Under the pieces are notes generated by a model. It searched no databases and was not told the DNA's origin. It was given only the letters and a program-made list of their open reading frames with translations. The position numbers and the translations under genes are program-made. Shown in pieces: positions 9,994 through 21,559 of a stretch of DNA of 64,000 nucleotides. Source of the DNA: Odontocerum albicorne (Eukaryota; Arthropoda; Insecta; Trichoptera; Odontoceridae); the NCBI GenBank assembly GCA_949825065.1, contig OX463848.1, positions 40,593,380-40,657,379 on the forward strand, in the 5' to 3' direction. Numbering within the stretch: the first letter of the stretch is position 1; each line of letters begins with the position of its first letter.

Positions 9994-11061
9994 CAGTGAA
10001 AGCTCGGTTATTGAATGTCTATCATCTCAAATAATCAGGTTCTCAAACATATTGTTTTAATTTGGTTTACGAACATACAATGCTATGTCTCACTTTAGAA
10101 AATTTAAAAACGCAGGCAAAAACAAAGCTCATTCGAGACAGAAAAGAGATTGAACTCAGGACAGAAAAGAGGTTGAACAATTTAAGCCAGAAGGACTGTC
10201 ACCTGACCTTTTTATGCAAGGTGACTGACTACCTTTCCAAACAATAACATCTCCTCTCCATCTGCCTCACCACTTTCCACTTACGCCATCAGCTCTCCTC
10301 AGTACAGGTATATTGCAGTACCACTTTAATTTATTTAATCTATTTATTGTGTTGCCGCACTTTGTATTTTTAGGGTCTGGAACAAATTAATTTATACTTG
10401 AGAAAATGTAGGATGGTCCCGGTGACACTTGAAATGTCATGTCTCAAAGGGATGGAGTAAAATGTTTTTTTTTACAAATCGAATAGTTTTTTTTATAAAT
10501 CGAAAAATTATCATATTTTTCTCTAAACTGACGTTTTAATTCCTAATTTTCATTATACTGACTTCCTAATATATTGTATGATTTGTATCTATCTTCAAAT
10601 AGGCCAAGATCTACTATGAATTAATATTAATTACGAACATTTAATTTTAGGTATAAAAAAATCGAAAATCCAATTATCGTATACCCCATCCCTAGCCAAT
10701 GCGGACTAACGTAGTGACTTTTGACAAACGTCACCAAATATTATTTGATTTTAACAAACTGCCACATTTTTTCTAATTTGTAACAAGATGTATTAATTTG
10801 TCATTATTGTTAGTTTTATGTAATGTATTTACCTAAATAATATGCTATTTATCAGGATCGAGGCTTATATTGTTAGTTGATAAAATAATTAAAATTACTG
10901 AACGTCGTTACGAGGTTGTATTGGGGCAAATTTGTAAACTGTCACAGGGACCATGCTACATTTTCTCAAGTATAATATACATTACTTTTTATGGCAAAAG
11001 TTGATTCGGTTTTCAAACAGCCTTCTGGAACGGATTTAGTTTGAAAACCGAGGTTCCACTG
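9994..11061. mobile_element. pogo/Tigger-like non-autonomous element
   Basis: Left end CAGTGAAAGCTCGGTTATTG; right end complementary, ...aaaaccgaggttccactg, followed by TA. The termini look like pogo/Tigger ends (CAGT...CTCGGTT). A smaller MITE (10393-10974) is nested in it. There is no convincing transposase; a 61-codon frame at 10062 is unrecognised. Confidence 0.65.
10393..10974. mobile_element. MITE-A copy 1 (about 580 bp)
   Basis: Ends tatacttgagaaaatgtagg and, inverted, ctacattttctcaagtata. The body shares long stretches (ctcaaagggatgg, gacgttttaattcctaat, aataggccaagatctact, aacgtagtgacttttgacaa, gtattggggcaaatttgt) with copies at 51120-51806, 55708-57260 and 58124-58710. No ORF. Confidence 0.85.
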
Positions 11062-11389
11062 TATTATCTGTAAACAAGTTCAGTTGCAGTTAAGTTTAGT
11101 TTTTGATACGCTTTTTGTGATGATAAACTAAATTAATTTCTTTTTATCAGACGATAAAAGTAGGATGCATGTGAATATTTTTAAAGCAGTCGTTTCAATA
11201 AAAGTCAATGTTTAGATTTCTACGAAAAGGGAACAAAGGATAAAGTTTTTCTGAAAAAAATCACAAATCTGAACAGTATGATAATGGGATTTTTTTTAGC
11301 GATCATTGAATTAATAATTTGATAAAGAATATTCAGATGCAATTATTGAACTTTTGAATTGAAGTTTTTGCTTTTTTTTCTATTTGATT

Positions 11390-11667
11390 TTAACACGTTC
11401 ACTGCGTCGAACACGGCTCCCGTGTCCATACAAATATTTTGTATGGACACGGGAATCCTTGAATGTTTAGTACACTCATAAATGTCTCCCGATAAGGATT
11501 AGTCGCCGGTTTCATGTGTTTTGAAGACACGAAGGAATAGACTTGTATATGATGTTTCAATAGAAAGTTGAATTTGATTTTTAACAAAGTTATGGGTTTT
11601 CAAAAATTCGCGAATTTTCAGCATCTCTGTATGACATTAAGTATTTTATACGCAGTGAACGTGTTAA
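11390..11667. mobile_element. piggyBac-type MITE, copy 1
   Basis: TTAA at 11390-11393 and 11664-11667 encloses inverted ends cacgttcactgcg / cgcagtgaacgtg. TTAA targets with CACGTT... ends are the piggyBac superfamily hallmark. The 278-bp body has no transposase. A second, inverted copy lies at 12295-12538. Confidence 0.88.
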
Positions 11668-12294
11668 ATGTCTTTTTCTCAATACTGTATACTGCTACTA
11701 AACATACACATGTGAAATAAATCATTTGTAAAAAAATCGTAAGGAGTGATTTCTTTGGAGGCTGGAGGCATTTGTCCTTGTTTAGCATTTTCAAAATCTG
11801 GTCACATTTACGGGTAGACTGTTTCTTGAATTTAGTAAATGAAAATGATATTTGAAAACAAATAACAAATATTCAAATAGGCATCTCGGAAAAAAATGGA
11901 ATTAGGAGGGGAATAAATTTTATAAGTATGGGAGTTATTTTTTATTTTAAAAATATAAAAAAAAATTGTTAAGAAAAATATTGAAATTTTTTCTATTTTT
12001 ATGAATAATATTTTTTGGGAATATAATGAATTTTTAATGATAAATATTTATTCATCGTCAACCTGTATGTTCCATCAGGAATACAGGGATACCATACAAA
12101 ACCTCCATCCCAGGTCAGTTTATCTCTTAACAGCAACCACTAAAAATTCCAGTCAAACGTGTTGAAATATTAGCAATCCATTGAAATATTATTTATTCAT
12201 TTTTAGGTAAAAAAAATCGTCGACAAACCCGGGGAATTGTTAACATTTTAATTATACTATAAAGAGTTAATCATATTTTTTTTTAAATTGTGAT
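11668..12294. other. spacer between two inverted MITEs, no gene
   Basis: AT-rich sequence without a recognisable gene or repeat family. Confidence 0.5.
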
Positions 12295-12538
12295 TTAACA
12301 CGTTCACTGCGTATAAAAAGATGCTGAAAATTCGCGAATTTTCGAAAACCCATAACTTTGTTAAAAATCAAATTCTACTTTCTATTGAAACATCATATAC
12401 AAGTGTATTCCTTCGTGTCTTCAAAACACATGAAACCGGCGACTGATCCTTATCGGGAGACGTTTATGAGTGCACTTAACATTCAAGGCTATTTTGTATG
12501 GACAACGGGAGCCGTGTTCGATGCAGTGAACGTGTTAA
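12295..12538. mobile_element. piggyBac-type MITE, copy 2 (inverted)
   Basis: TTAA at 12295-12298 and 12535-12538 with the same cacgttcactgc termini. The body matches the 11390-11667 copy in opposite orientation, including the ttgttaaaaatcaaattcta and gaaacatcatatac segments. It is shorter, lacking part of the palindromic ttttgtatggacacggg segment. Confidence 0.88.
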
Positions 12539-12789
12539 AAAAAATTATTTTCTTTATCACAAAAAGTTGACATTTGATCAATTTCTACAATTCTATAAAT
12601 TAAAAATAACTAACTTAATATCTCTTTATAAAATTAATAAATGCTGCAATAAAGTTAGATAAATTATTATCATATGAATATTTGTCTTCAAGTAAGTAAC
12701 CATGTTTTAATATAATATTTAATCATTTACGAAAATATACAAAACTTGAGATTTGTCATAAAATAAGAAACATTGTAATTTATTTAATC

Positions 12790-13125
12790 AAACACTGTTT
12801 ATTCCACTTTGTATAACGGTATAACCCAACCGGTTTCTATGTATCAGGAGAGCACAAACACTGTTTATTCCACTTTGTATAACGGTATAACCCAACCGGT
12901 TTCCATGTATCAGAAGAGCACAAACACTGTTTATTCCACTTTGTATAACGGTATAACCCAACTGGTTTCTAGGTATCAGGGGAGCATAAACAAGACCTGT
13001 TTGTGCTCCCCTTGTGAGAAGGGGAAAACCTTGAAACCGATAGGGTTATACCGTTATATAAAGTGAAATAAACAATGTTTGACTAAACAAAATACAATGT
13101 CTTGAGACCTCCACAGTGTTAATGT
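12790..13125. mobile_element. Penelope-like terminal fragment, tandem plus inverted
   Basis: Three direct units of about 66 bp (cactgtttattccactttgt, ataacggtataaccc, aaccggtttc) are followed by the same end in inverted orientation (gaaaccgatagggttatacc, gtgaaataaacaatgtttga). The tail acaatgtcttgagacctcca matches the unpaired right tail of the palindrome at 57041-57087. No coding part remains. Confidence 0.75.
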
Positions 13126-14344
13126 CTTAAACTATACATAATATATAAAATAAAAACATTTTTAGTTTTGATTTATAATTTAACAAACAGAATAGGTGTA
13201 GAGCTTGCTCCCCTTAAAATTTGGACTATAACATTTAATTTTACTAATTATTTACTATATAAACAAAATCTGGGAGAAAAATATTGGATTATCCACAAAA
13301 AAAAATTTTCTTCAAAAATATTTGGACAAAATTTAATAACATTAAAAAAAAATAGACTGCTGCAGAAACTGCCGTTAAACTAACTAATAATGATTACCAT
13401 TTGGATTTTTTCTAAAATTAACAAATTTATCTTGAAATATTTAAGACTGACTAAAAAAATGGGATATTAGATTTCCAGGAACTTTGTTTTGAATAAACTT
13501 TAAAGGGAAAACTATAATCCTTTCACTATTCAAAAGGCTAATTGAAATTATCCGAAATTTCTTTAATATAACACATTCTTTGCTGAAAACGTCTATGTGC
13601 ATTTTATATAAACTTTTGTTAGATGCTCAAAATACCCATTGCTAATTTTATTCCTAATTTCTTTAGAGGGATTCATAAAAGTTACTTTAGAGGGATTCAT
13701 GTGAGCCCAGAGTGGCCTAACAGTACTGATAGAGTAAGTAAGAGTGTGTGACTTTGAATTATACCCGCTCTCATCTTTTTAGTATTTTTTTAAGAATTTT
13801 TAAATATGGGCAAACTTTTTAGCATCACCGTTATTTAAAAATTAATTGTTCAGCAGTTAATGTTTTAAAATGGGGTGGATAACTTTAAATCTTAAAACGT
13901 TGAAAAATACTATTGAGAAATATCTGCAGAGCTTTGTTAACTATTTTATTTTTATTATCGACGGTTTTAAATCTACGTGAATATAAAATGGTTTTTTTAT
14001 TGAAATACGCACAATTGAATATTATTTTTATTTATAAGAATAAAACTCCAGAGAACTGCAATCATTAATGTATGAATGACTGAATTAGTCTTTATAAAAA
14101 TTTAGGGGCATTTGTTGAATAGCTCAGAATTGTAAATATATCAATCATGTTTATTAATATTAAATAATAGATATGAAATTAAGTTAATTGCTGGTGGATT
14201 TTTTATTTTAAAAGAAGCCTTTCATCACATATAATAAATACGTGTTTATCTTCTAAAAAATGTTTATTGTTGACTTTCAATTAATAGAACTCTATTTTTA
14301 AGGAAAATCAAATTTAAATACTTTTATATCCTTTTTTTATTTGA
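13126..14344. other. AT-rich intergenic stretch
   Basis: No gene is seen. The segment 13740-13870 (attatacccgctctcatctt, ttttagcatcaccgttattt, gttcagcagttaat) is a diverged single-copy relative of the 190-bp array at 39735-40370 inside the MINPP1-like gene. Confidence 0.5.
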
Positions 14345-14590
14345 TAGTTGACAGACGTTTCGCCTTACAATGGCCTTGTCAAACTGTCGCATATTTACAT
14401 GGATCTATGACATTTACCAATTCTTCTTTTCTTTGTGGCATATCTACTCAACAAACATTTTTGACCATGTCATTACATTTTTAGGTTTTCACATCCATAG
14501 TAATTTATCATCCATGGAAACACAAGTAAGATGTATTGTAAGTACGAATTACTAGTATTTTACAGTCTCTTCCGGGTAAACAGTCCCGTT

Positions 14591-15186
14591 CAACGTTCCC
14601 TCTAAGGTGTGCGTGTGTGCGGCCGCACATCTGTTAAAAATTGTCCGCACACACCTCAAAGAAAGGAACTTGTAACCATATTTTATTTTTGCGCAATTAT
14701 ATATTATATTTGATATTTTATGATGGATTCTCATTTTACTTTCTTTGAGTGTGTGCGGAACATGGAAACACCATATAGAGTCATGCGCCGTAAGGAAAGA
14801 ATAGTGTAGAAGGGTGACAATGATTTTTTATTTATTATATATTCAGATTATTTAGTTTATTTATTTATTATTCATTTAAAAATACAGAAGTGGATTTTTT
14901 TGTTTAGAACAAATATTTTTTTATTGATACAGAAAAAGAAAGCCTGCCATTTGAATCCCATAGATTTTATAATCTCCCTCAGTTTCGTTTCGCCACCGGA
15001 AAAATTTATTGATTCCCGTAAAATTGGTAATAATATTGGAAAAATGTAATTTATGATATCGTGGTACACTATATTGACTACTTAGTTTTATCTATGTATG
15101 AATATGTTTATTTGCGCACTTCCCTCTTTTTTTCTTGCACATATAAGTTGATGGGCCGCACACACGAAAAATTAGAGGGAACGTTG
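14591..15186. mobile_element. hAT element, non-autonomous
   Basis: Ends CAACGTTCCCTCTAAGGTGTG and ...aaaaattagagggaacgttg are inverted repeats. The flanks gtcccgtt (14583-14590) and gttccgtt (15187-15194) are an 8-bp duplication with one change. Sub-terminal ccgcacacac motifs occur in both orientations. No transposase. Confidence 0.88.
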
Positions 15187-15194
15187 GTTCCGTT

Positions 15195-15480
15195 TATTAA
15201 TGATCAATGATTGTTTCTCGCATTGACTATTGTAACAGTTTGTATTTGAGTTTATCTATGATACAACTGAATAAACTACAATCAATTTTAAATCCTGCTG
15301 CATGTCTCATTATGGGTGTTATGAAGAAGTATCACGCAACTCCACTACTTAAAAAACTTGAATGGTTGAAGATAGACAAGAGGGTTGAGCATAATGGAGT
15401 AACATTGTTCAAGGCGATCAACTATCAGGTTCCTCGGTATTTCCAGGATTATTTTCGACATGAGATCTCATGTTAAAATC
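15195..15480 (+). pseudogene. LINE RT fragment (CR1/L2-like)
   Basis: The frame at 15207-15473 encodes SRIDYCNSLYLSLSMIQLNK, LQSILNPAACLI, ATPLLKKLEWLKIDKRVEHN and ALFKAINYQVP-like words. This is the S.LDYCNSL...LQ..LN.AARLI...LL..L.WL.I..R pattern of CR1/L2-group reverse transcriptases past the catalytic core. A stop follows at 15474 and no 3' end was defined. Confidence 0.8.
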
Positions 15481-15743
15481 GAGCGCTACGAAGACTTTGT
15501 TTCTTTATATTTCCTGTAGGGTTGGCAAATCCAAATATTTCGACAGAATGTTTTAGATAGTGGGATCGCTACTATGGAAGTCTTCTGTCCTCTGTGAGCC
15601 AAATCTCCAAATTGGCGAAGTTCTTGGTAGACTTAAAAAATCACTTGTCCTCTGTACATTTTCTATAAGTTGATGGATTAAGCTACTTAGGAAGCGCTCT
15701 TGAGGGGATTTTAATAGTGTGGAAACCGAGCTATATCAAATTA

Positions 15744-16471
15744 CGAGGTTCGTCCAGAGAGTAAAGAACGATTGCGCACCACAACCTGCGCCGATCCCCC
15801 ACCGCCACGATCGTATGCGCACCAGTTAGCTCCTTCTCCCGCTTCAGTGCGAGCTGAATTTTATTGCTGAACGGCCATCTGCTTGATTCTGTAACCTTTC
15901 AAAATGGCTGCGCCCATCAAAAATTCCGCCAAATGAGAATTCGTTTTTTGAATGCACAAAATGTTCGGCCTATCGAAATTTATAGGCAAATAAAGAATGT
16001 TTATGGCAATGAATGTGGCTTCAGTGAGGAAATGGTGCATAATGTTTAATCAAGGAAGAAACCAGTGTGCACGACTAAGATCGGAGTGGGAGGCCATCAC
16101 TCATTACGGATGAGTTGAGCAAAAATTGAAGAAAAAATTCAGGAAAACCTTCCTCCTTACAGCCCTGACTTGGCACCGAGTGATTTTCACATATTCCCGA
16201 AACTAAAGGAATTTTTGGGTGGAAAACAGTTCGCAAACTATGAAGACCTCAAACAAGAAGTGACATCCTGGCTCAAATCTTTGGCGATAGAAGAGTATAA
16301 CATCGGAATTGAACAATTGGTTCCACGTTACAATAAGTGCCTTGACAGCTATGGCGACCACATTGAAAAATAGAGTAAGGTACTGTGACTTTGTTAATAA
16401 AGTTTTGTGTTGATATCTTTCGTTTTTATTTAGTTATGCCAAAACGATTTTTACTTTCTGGACGACCCTCG
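15744..16471 (+). mobile_element. internally deleted mariner
   Basis: Ends cgaggttcgtccagagagta and, inverted, tactttctggacgaccctcg are flanked by TA. The left part (15864-16110) encodes a broken N-terminus (IRFLNAQNVRPIEIYRQIKN, then a stop-interrupted GRPSLIT-like segment). After a deletion it joins the C-terminus at 16150: LPPYSPDLAPSDFHIFPKLK, with the third catalytic Asp in SPDLAPSD. The first two catalytic Asp are deleted. It is 728 bp against about 1.3 kb for a full mariner. The window's first 145 bases come from the same family. Confidence 0.9.
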
Positions 16472-16714
16472 TATCTACGAAAAATGTCACTTTATTTACA
16501 GTTTCTCTAAAGAAGGATATTGTCGATTTGCTGAACCATTCTCCGAATTCTTTAATTCTCCGCCAGCTTCTCATCTTCCTTATATTTTCCCTTGAGTGAT
16601 AAGGATTAAAACTAAAATATCGTACTTCCCTGGAAGCCGCATGACATGTCTCAAATATTGTATTTCTCTTATTTTGATTGTTTTAATAATCTGTTAATTT
16701 ATATTTCATATAAT

Positions 16715-16885
16715 TTCTGTGGCCTAGTTTTGTAAGACCCCTGTCAATTCCTGTTGTTACCCAGATTTTCTCAAAAAGGATTCCAGTTTTCATTTAAAGC
16801 GTCTTGAACATCTTTCTGATTGTTTGGAAGAAATTACCAGATAGCAATAAGTCCGTTAGGTTGTACTGTATACAATGAAAGTGTA
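16715..16885 (+). mobile_element. SINE copy, decayed
   Basis: tctgtggcctagttttgtaa, gttacccagattttctcaaa, aaggattccagtttt, the gcgtcttgaacatctttctg segment and ggttgtactgtatacaatga follow the same order as in the SINE at 62637-62843. Box B is degraded. Confidence 0.7.
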
Positions 16886-17129
16886 ATGCGATACATATTC
16901 ATTTCTTACTCTATCAATCCAGCTTATCCGAAGCATTCTTCTGTAGACCCATATTTCAAAAGCTTCAAGATTTTTAGCATTATTGTTATTGTTTCAGTGA
17001 GTGTCCATGCTTCGACACCGTACACTACAACTGAGAAGACAATACTTCTTCATTCTTATCTGTCGACCAAGATTAACGTAATTGCCACAAAGAACTTATT
17101 TTATTTTGTATAAATAGATATGGCTTTTT

Positions 17130-17400
17130 CTATCCTCGTTTGTATATTTATTTTTATTTATAAATGCCAAGAAATGTTATAATTTGTGAAGAAACAACAG
17201 GTAATTTAATGTGGACACACAATTTTTATAGATCTGGGTTTGTTGCCTTTCATTTGTTGTGTCCCCGATAAACTAGGCTTTTGCCTGTATCTTACTGAGG
17301 GCATCTTTGGCATCATTATTCCAGCCCTATATCTGTGATCTTATCTGTTATTTTGAAAAGATACTCCTTATTACCAAGGAAAGTATGTTTGGATTAAGTG
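17130..17400. repeat. dispersed repeat, pair with 41180-41420
   Basis: caacaggtaatttaatgtgg, gatctgggtttgttgccttt and aaactaggcttttgcctgta are shared in the same order with 41180-41420. The family is not recognised. Confidence 0.7.
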
Positions 17401-17454
17401 AATAATATTTTGAAACAGTGAAAAGTGGAAAAAATCATAGTAACTATATGAGAT

Positions 17455-17547
17455 TTATAACTTTCGAGAAGGGGAAAGATTGGTTGTGATAGGAAAGTCT
17501 GGTGTTTTGTCATCTCCCCACCCTGACAAGGAAGAAACGTGATGGTA
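17455..17547 (+). mobile_element. LINE 3'-end fragment
   Basis: gataggaaagtctggtgttt followed by tgtcatctcc...gatggta is the 3' end of the LINE family whose protein tail reads IGKSG-LSSL-T. Copies lie at 36490, 57785, 59740 and 61540 (+) and 30785 (-). Confidence 0.6.
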
Positions 17548-17775
17548 CAGTACCCGGCGGTAAGTAATACATATCGGACTTAAGAAAAAGACTTGGCCAT
17601 AATCGGCTTTGTAGAGTGTCTTCTCTGTCATTCATACATGTGTTCCGTCGCGATTTGTCAGTGACTGTTAGTGCATCGTGCGACAGAGACGACGCTCTAC
17701 AAAGCTGAAGTTAGCCGATTATGGCCTACAGTCTCTTTCTTAAGCCCGATCTGTATTACTTACCGCCGGGTACGG
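17548..17775. mobile_element. MITE-B copy 1 (cagtacccggcggta ends)
   Basis: Inverted ends CAGTACCCGGCGGTAAGTAA and ...ttaccgccgggtacgg with TA on both sides. The 228-bp body is almost entirely palindromic around gtcgcgatttgtcag, with tttgtagagcgtc and its complement as an inner stem. No coding potential. Confidence 0.9.
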
Positions 17776-17833
17776 TATGCATGGTCTGTCTACAGATACA
17801 CATAATTTACCTATTAGTGTCACAATAGTGTTA

Positions 17834-18032
17834 CAGTACCCGGCGGTAATTAATACACATGGCTTTGTAGAGCGTCATCTCTGTCATTCATACACATGTT
17901 CCGTCGCGATTTGTCAGTCGTTATCAAGACAGAGTTGCGAAAGAGACGACGCTTTACAAAGCCGAAGTTAGCCGATTATGGCCGACAGTCTCTTTCTTAA
18001 GCCCAATCTGTATTACTTACCGCCGGGTACTG
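17834..18032. mobile_element. MITE-B copy 2
   Basis: Same ends and TA flanks. Shorter than copy 1 on the left arm, which lacks the ggcttaagaaagaga segment. It forms a 257-bp tandem unit with the spacer before it. Confidence 0.9.
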
Positions 18033-18090
18033 TATGCATGGTCTGTCTACAGATACACATAATTTACCTATTAGTGTCACAATAGTGTTA

Positions 18091-18297
18091 CAGTACCCGG
18101 CGGTAATTAATACACATGGCTTTGTAGAGCGTCATCTCTGTCTTTCATACACATGTTCCGTCGTGATTTGTCAGTCGTTATCAAGACAGAGTTGCGAAAG
18201 AGACGACGCTTTACAAAGCCGAAGTTAACCGATTATGGCCGACAGTTTCTTTCTTAGCCCAATGTGTATAATGTGTATTACTTACCGCCGGGTACTG
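18091..18297. mobile_element. MITE-B copy 3
   Basis: Nearly identical to copy 2, shifted by exactly 257 bp and including the same left-arm loss, so it is a tandem duplicate rather than an independent insertion. The right end has a small aatgtgtat duplication. Confidence 0.9.
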
Positions 18298-18299
18298 TA

Positions 18300-18349
18300 C
18301 ATGATTTATTGTCACCCTAATCTACCAATTAGGGTGACAATAAATCATG
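18300..18349. repeat. 22-bp hairpin with 6-nt loop
   Basis: catgatttattgtcacccta-at is followed by a six-base loop and the exact complement. It abuts the right end of MITE-B copy 3. Confidence 0.92.
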
Positions 18350-18825
18350 AATCTTGAAGGTTTGACAACGAAACTGTTCTTTTGCTTCATGCAATCAAAA
18401 TTACAGACTAGAAATTATGTTTTTTACCACTTTTTTTTTTTTATCAATATCCATTTTGTTTCAATCATGTTTTAAGATTAAACTAATTGAATAAATGTTT
18501 TTTTTTCAAATAATTTGGATTAATTATATTATCGAACATGTATTTAAGTTTTTGCTGCGTTTTAAGATTTCATAAGAAGAAAAATGTATGTTTAACATTG
18601 CCAAGATGAATAAGTGTACCAATATTGATTTCTGTAACAGAAATATAAATAAAACGTTCCTTTTTTATGTGTATATTCAGCCACCTGTTAGCACTTAATG
18701 TGTAATCATTTATTTGTATATGAAATGTAATGAATTAAAAATATTATAATTGAAAAATTGTAGCTTTTTTTCATTTTTTTTAATCCTCACATTACCTCCC
18801 ATGCTCATACAGTTGTTTGCAGTCA

Positions 18826-19454
18826 TTAACCCTTCCCTTACTGTGTTAAAATTGAAACGCGTGCTCCGGTGTTGGGTAGTGAGTACGCGATCAAAAATTA
18901 GCGATTTTAAATCGGAAAAATAAGAAAATTCATAGATAATCCCCTTAATTAATTATAATTGAAGTTAAAAATTATAAAAATTGAGATTTATTTGCTGAAA
19001 ACATTAAAAAACCATCTGGCAACGCTCACGGAACGGGCGTACGTCTAACCTATTTGCAAGCCTAGAAGCTACTAGTGGCGCGGAACGTCAGTCGCATACC
19101 CCGGCGCTTACGCTTATGCTTGCGACGTTGAGACAATTCAGCTCCTCGCAATTCAGTGGAATATGCAAGAGTGAGATGCGAATATAGTGTCGCGCTTCCC
19201 GCATACTATTCACCTATCGTCAAGACGAGGCACTCGCAGCGTTTAAATGCGAATTTGTTTTCGATCTTTACAAAACACCTCGATGTAGTCGATAAATTCT
19301 GATTATTATTAATATTATTTTTTAAATCAATGCGTAAATATATTATGGAGGAATACCTAAAATCTTAACCTTGTATTTATAATATTTATAGAGATATTGA
19401 TGGTTATTAGAAGCAACGTGTAAAAGATACCCAACACAGAGAAGGAAAGGTTAA
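18826..19454. mobile_element. TTAA MITE (piggyBac-like), copy 1
   Basis: TTAA at 18826-18829 and 19451-19454 with ends cccttcccttactgtg and, inverted, cacagagaaggaaagg. It shares internal segments in inverse orientation with 23205-23693 (ggtattcctccgtaa; gcttctaaaaactttaatat and its complement). Confidence 0.8.
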
Positions 19455-19727
19455 CCTCCATCGTGGATGCTGTTCTGTTCTTGAAGAGCTTCCATCTTTT
19501 ATCTCTAGTTTAGGGAAGCTAATAGAACTGAAACATTACTCTACACCAAAGATTCCCTTAAGTGGTCTATATGGATCCCCAAGGGTCGATTTAGACTTGC
19601 AGGGGGTCTATGTAAGCGAGAAAAGAAAATGGGGGTCCACGTGAGCGGATCCCATTTAGGCAGATCATCAATATTTAGGCGTTTCGTAAATGTCTTATTA
19701 CCTACTACAGATTGTGTGCACATAATA

Positions 19728-20679
19728 CGAGGCATATCCAGAAACTAAGTGTACTGAATTTTTGTAGGTTACAATTTTTTTTATTTCAACAAAAAAATTA
19801 CATGGTTACCGTAGTACATATGTAAGCTATTTTTCGACATAGTCGCCATTTCTCTCAATGCAGGTGGTGAAGCGAGGTATCAACTTTTTGATGCCTTCCT
19901 CGAAGTAGTTTCCCGCCAACCCCTCCGTCCACTTCTCCACCTCCTCCTTTACCTCCTCGTCGGTTGAAAACCTTTTTCCACCCATGTGCAGCTTCAGGAA
20001 GGTAAAGAGATAGTAATCTGAAGGTGCTAGGTCAGGGGAATGCGCGGGATGGTTCAGGACATCCCATTTAAACGAGGCGAGCAGTTCCTTCGTGGCGTTG
20101 GCCGTGTGTGGTCTGGCATTTTCGTGCAGCAGGCAGACTCCCTTTGTCAGCATGCCTCTCCTCTTGTTCTGAATCGCCCTCCGCAATTTTTTTAAGATCT
20201 CACAGTATCTTGCAGAGTTGATGGTCTCCCCTTGAGGCATATATTCAATTAAAATTATGCCTTGACAGTCCCAAAACACGGATGCCATGATTTTCTTGGC
20301 TGAAATTGTGGTTTTGAACTTTTTGGCGGAGGGTGAGAGGTGTGACGCCACTGTTAAGACTGCCTTTTGGTTTCAGGCGTGTAGTGTGCAACCCAAGTTT
20401 CATCTCCAGTAACGATGGAGCGGAGAAATTCATCTCCATGGAGTTGGCAGCGCCTCAAAAACTCTTGCCTTTTTACAAAATTTCGCACTTGGCGGGAGAT
20501 TGGTTTGACATTTTTCACGAAACGTGTTGTCGCGTCGACATTTCTCAACGTACTGACCTCGAACCGGTCTCGTTGCGGAGGGGAAGGGTCAGGCTACACG
20601 GAAGTGTAGCCAACATGTCGAAAATAAAATCCATCCGGTCGTGAGAGCCTCAGTACACTTACTTTCTGGATACGCCTCG
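19728..20679 (-). mobile_element. mariner, internally deleted
   Basis: Ends cgaggcatatccagaaacta and, inverted, tactttctggatacgcctcg, each flanked by TA. At 952 bp it lacks the N-terminal third of a mariner. Its transposase remnant is at 19827-20548. Confidence 0.9.
19827..20548 (-). pseudogene. mariner transposase remnant
   Basis: Transposase of the DD34D type that cuts and rejoins mariner ends in the nucleus. The first frame (20548 down to 20354) has SIVTGDETWVAHYTPETKRQ with the first catalytic Asp. The frame is then broken and resumes at 20351 with KIMASVFWDCQGIILIEYMP, LLHENARPHTA and SPDLAPSDYYLF, ending NGDYVEK. In the second part E77 stands where the second catalytic Asp is expected and D112 is exactly 34 residues further on. 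The N-terminal HTH region is deleted. With the deletion, the frame break and Asp-to-Glu, it cannot be active. Confidence 0.9.
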
Positions 20680-21149
20680 TACTTATATTAGACACAGAAA
20701 ATACTTATATAAAGAAATGGAATGCAAATCACTGAACGTGGAGATTTAAGGCTATTCCTCACTAATTTGAAGCCAAATATTGAACCATTGCTATCAGAGC
20801 ATCAGGTTCATCCCTCTCATTAACAGTATTATTTGTGGATTAATTTTATGTAATAAGTTTACTAGGTTTTGATTTGTTTAGTTCCAAAGCCAAATATTTA
20901 CTTGCATTTTGTGTCTTTTCAATAAAGGTATGAATAAAAATTGTGCATGTTTTTCTTTTTTTACAATTGTCCACTTTACAAAAAACCGTATCAAGGTGAA
21001 CAGCACTGTGCCAGCTGTCAAAAACACATTTGAAGTTAATAAGTTTAGGAAAATTCAATATTAGGCAGGTAGGGGGTCAACGGAAAACAAAAAAATCGGC
21101 AAGTGCTCTACGGGGCGAAAAAGTTTGGGAAACTATGCTTTAGAGGATA

Positions 21150-21330
21150 TGGCTGTAAAGACAAAATTTGAATGAATCAAGCATGTGATACGCATCTTGT
21201 ACGGGGAAGTAGTGGGCAAGCGAAGGGTTAGTGGGCAGAGAAAGTGCTATAAGGACAGACAGCGAGAGTCGCTGACTGTGGAGGATGGAGAGACATCTGT
21301 TCTCAGGCTAATGGCGTCTCAATGGCTATA
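21150..21330 (+). pseudogene. LINE C-terminal fragment
   Basis: The + strand with frame breaks reads words such as ILYGEVVGKRRVSGQRKCYK followed by DRQRESLTVEDGE. This is the LYGEL..GKR..G.-.KRYKD signature near the C-terminus of several LINE polyproteins. Confidence 0.6.
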
Positions 21331-21559
21331 CGGGTGAGAAACAGTCATTGTGTAGCAATCCACATGTCTGAGATATCTACGGGAGGGAGTTCGCATCTAG
21401 GATCGGTCTGTTTTCTCACAAAAAAAGTTCACATGATCGACGTAGAAGAGCAGCTCAAGAATGACGGAGTGGCGAGGGGATCCTTGACTACGAGGCCCAG
21501 CAACGACGACAATATTTATTTTGTAATATTTTTAATTTATCCATAACAGTGGGTTCGAG

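Larger units (their letters stand above)
19548..21137. mobile_element. hAT-like element hosting a mariner
   Basis: The left end caaagattcccttaagtgg with ggatccccaagggtcgattt, and the right end gaaaaagtttgggaaactatg, have hAT-derivative character. The bounds are approximate and no clean 8-bp duplication was found. A mariner copy (19728-20679) is nested in it. Confidence 0.45.

Noticed and set aside
13168..13383. 71-residue frame as a gene
   Set aside because: AT-rich, lysine/asparagine-heavy composition expected by chance; no splice context or motif.
17777..18228. Two identical 64-residue proteins (17777 and 18034)
   Set aside because: They are translations across the 257-bp MITE-B tandem unit; no domain, no conservation pattern.
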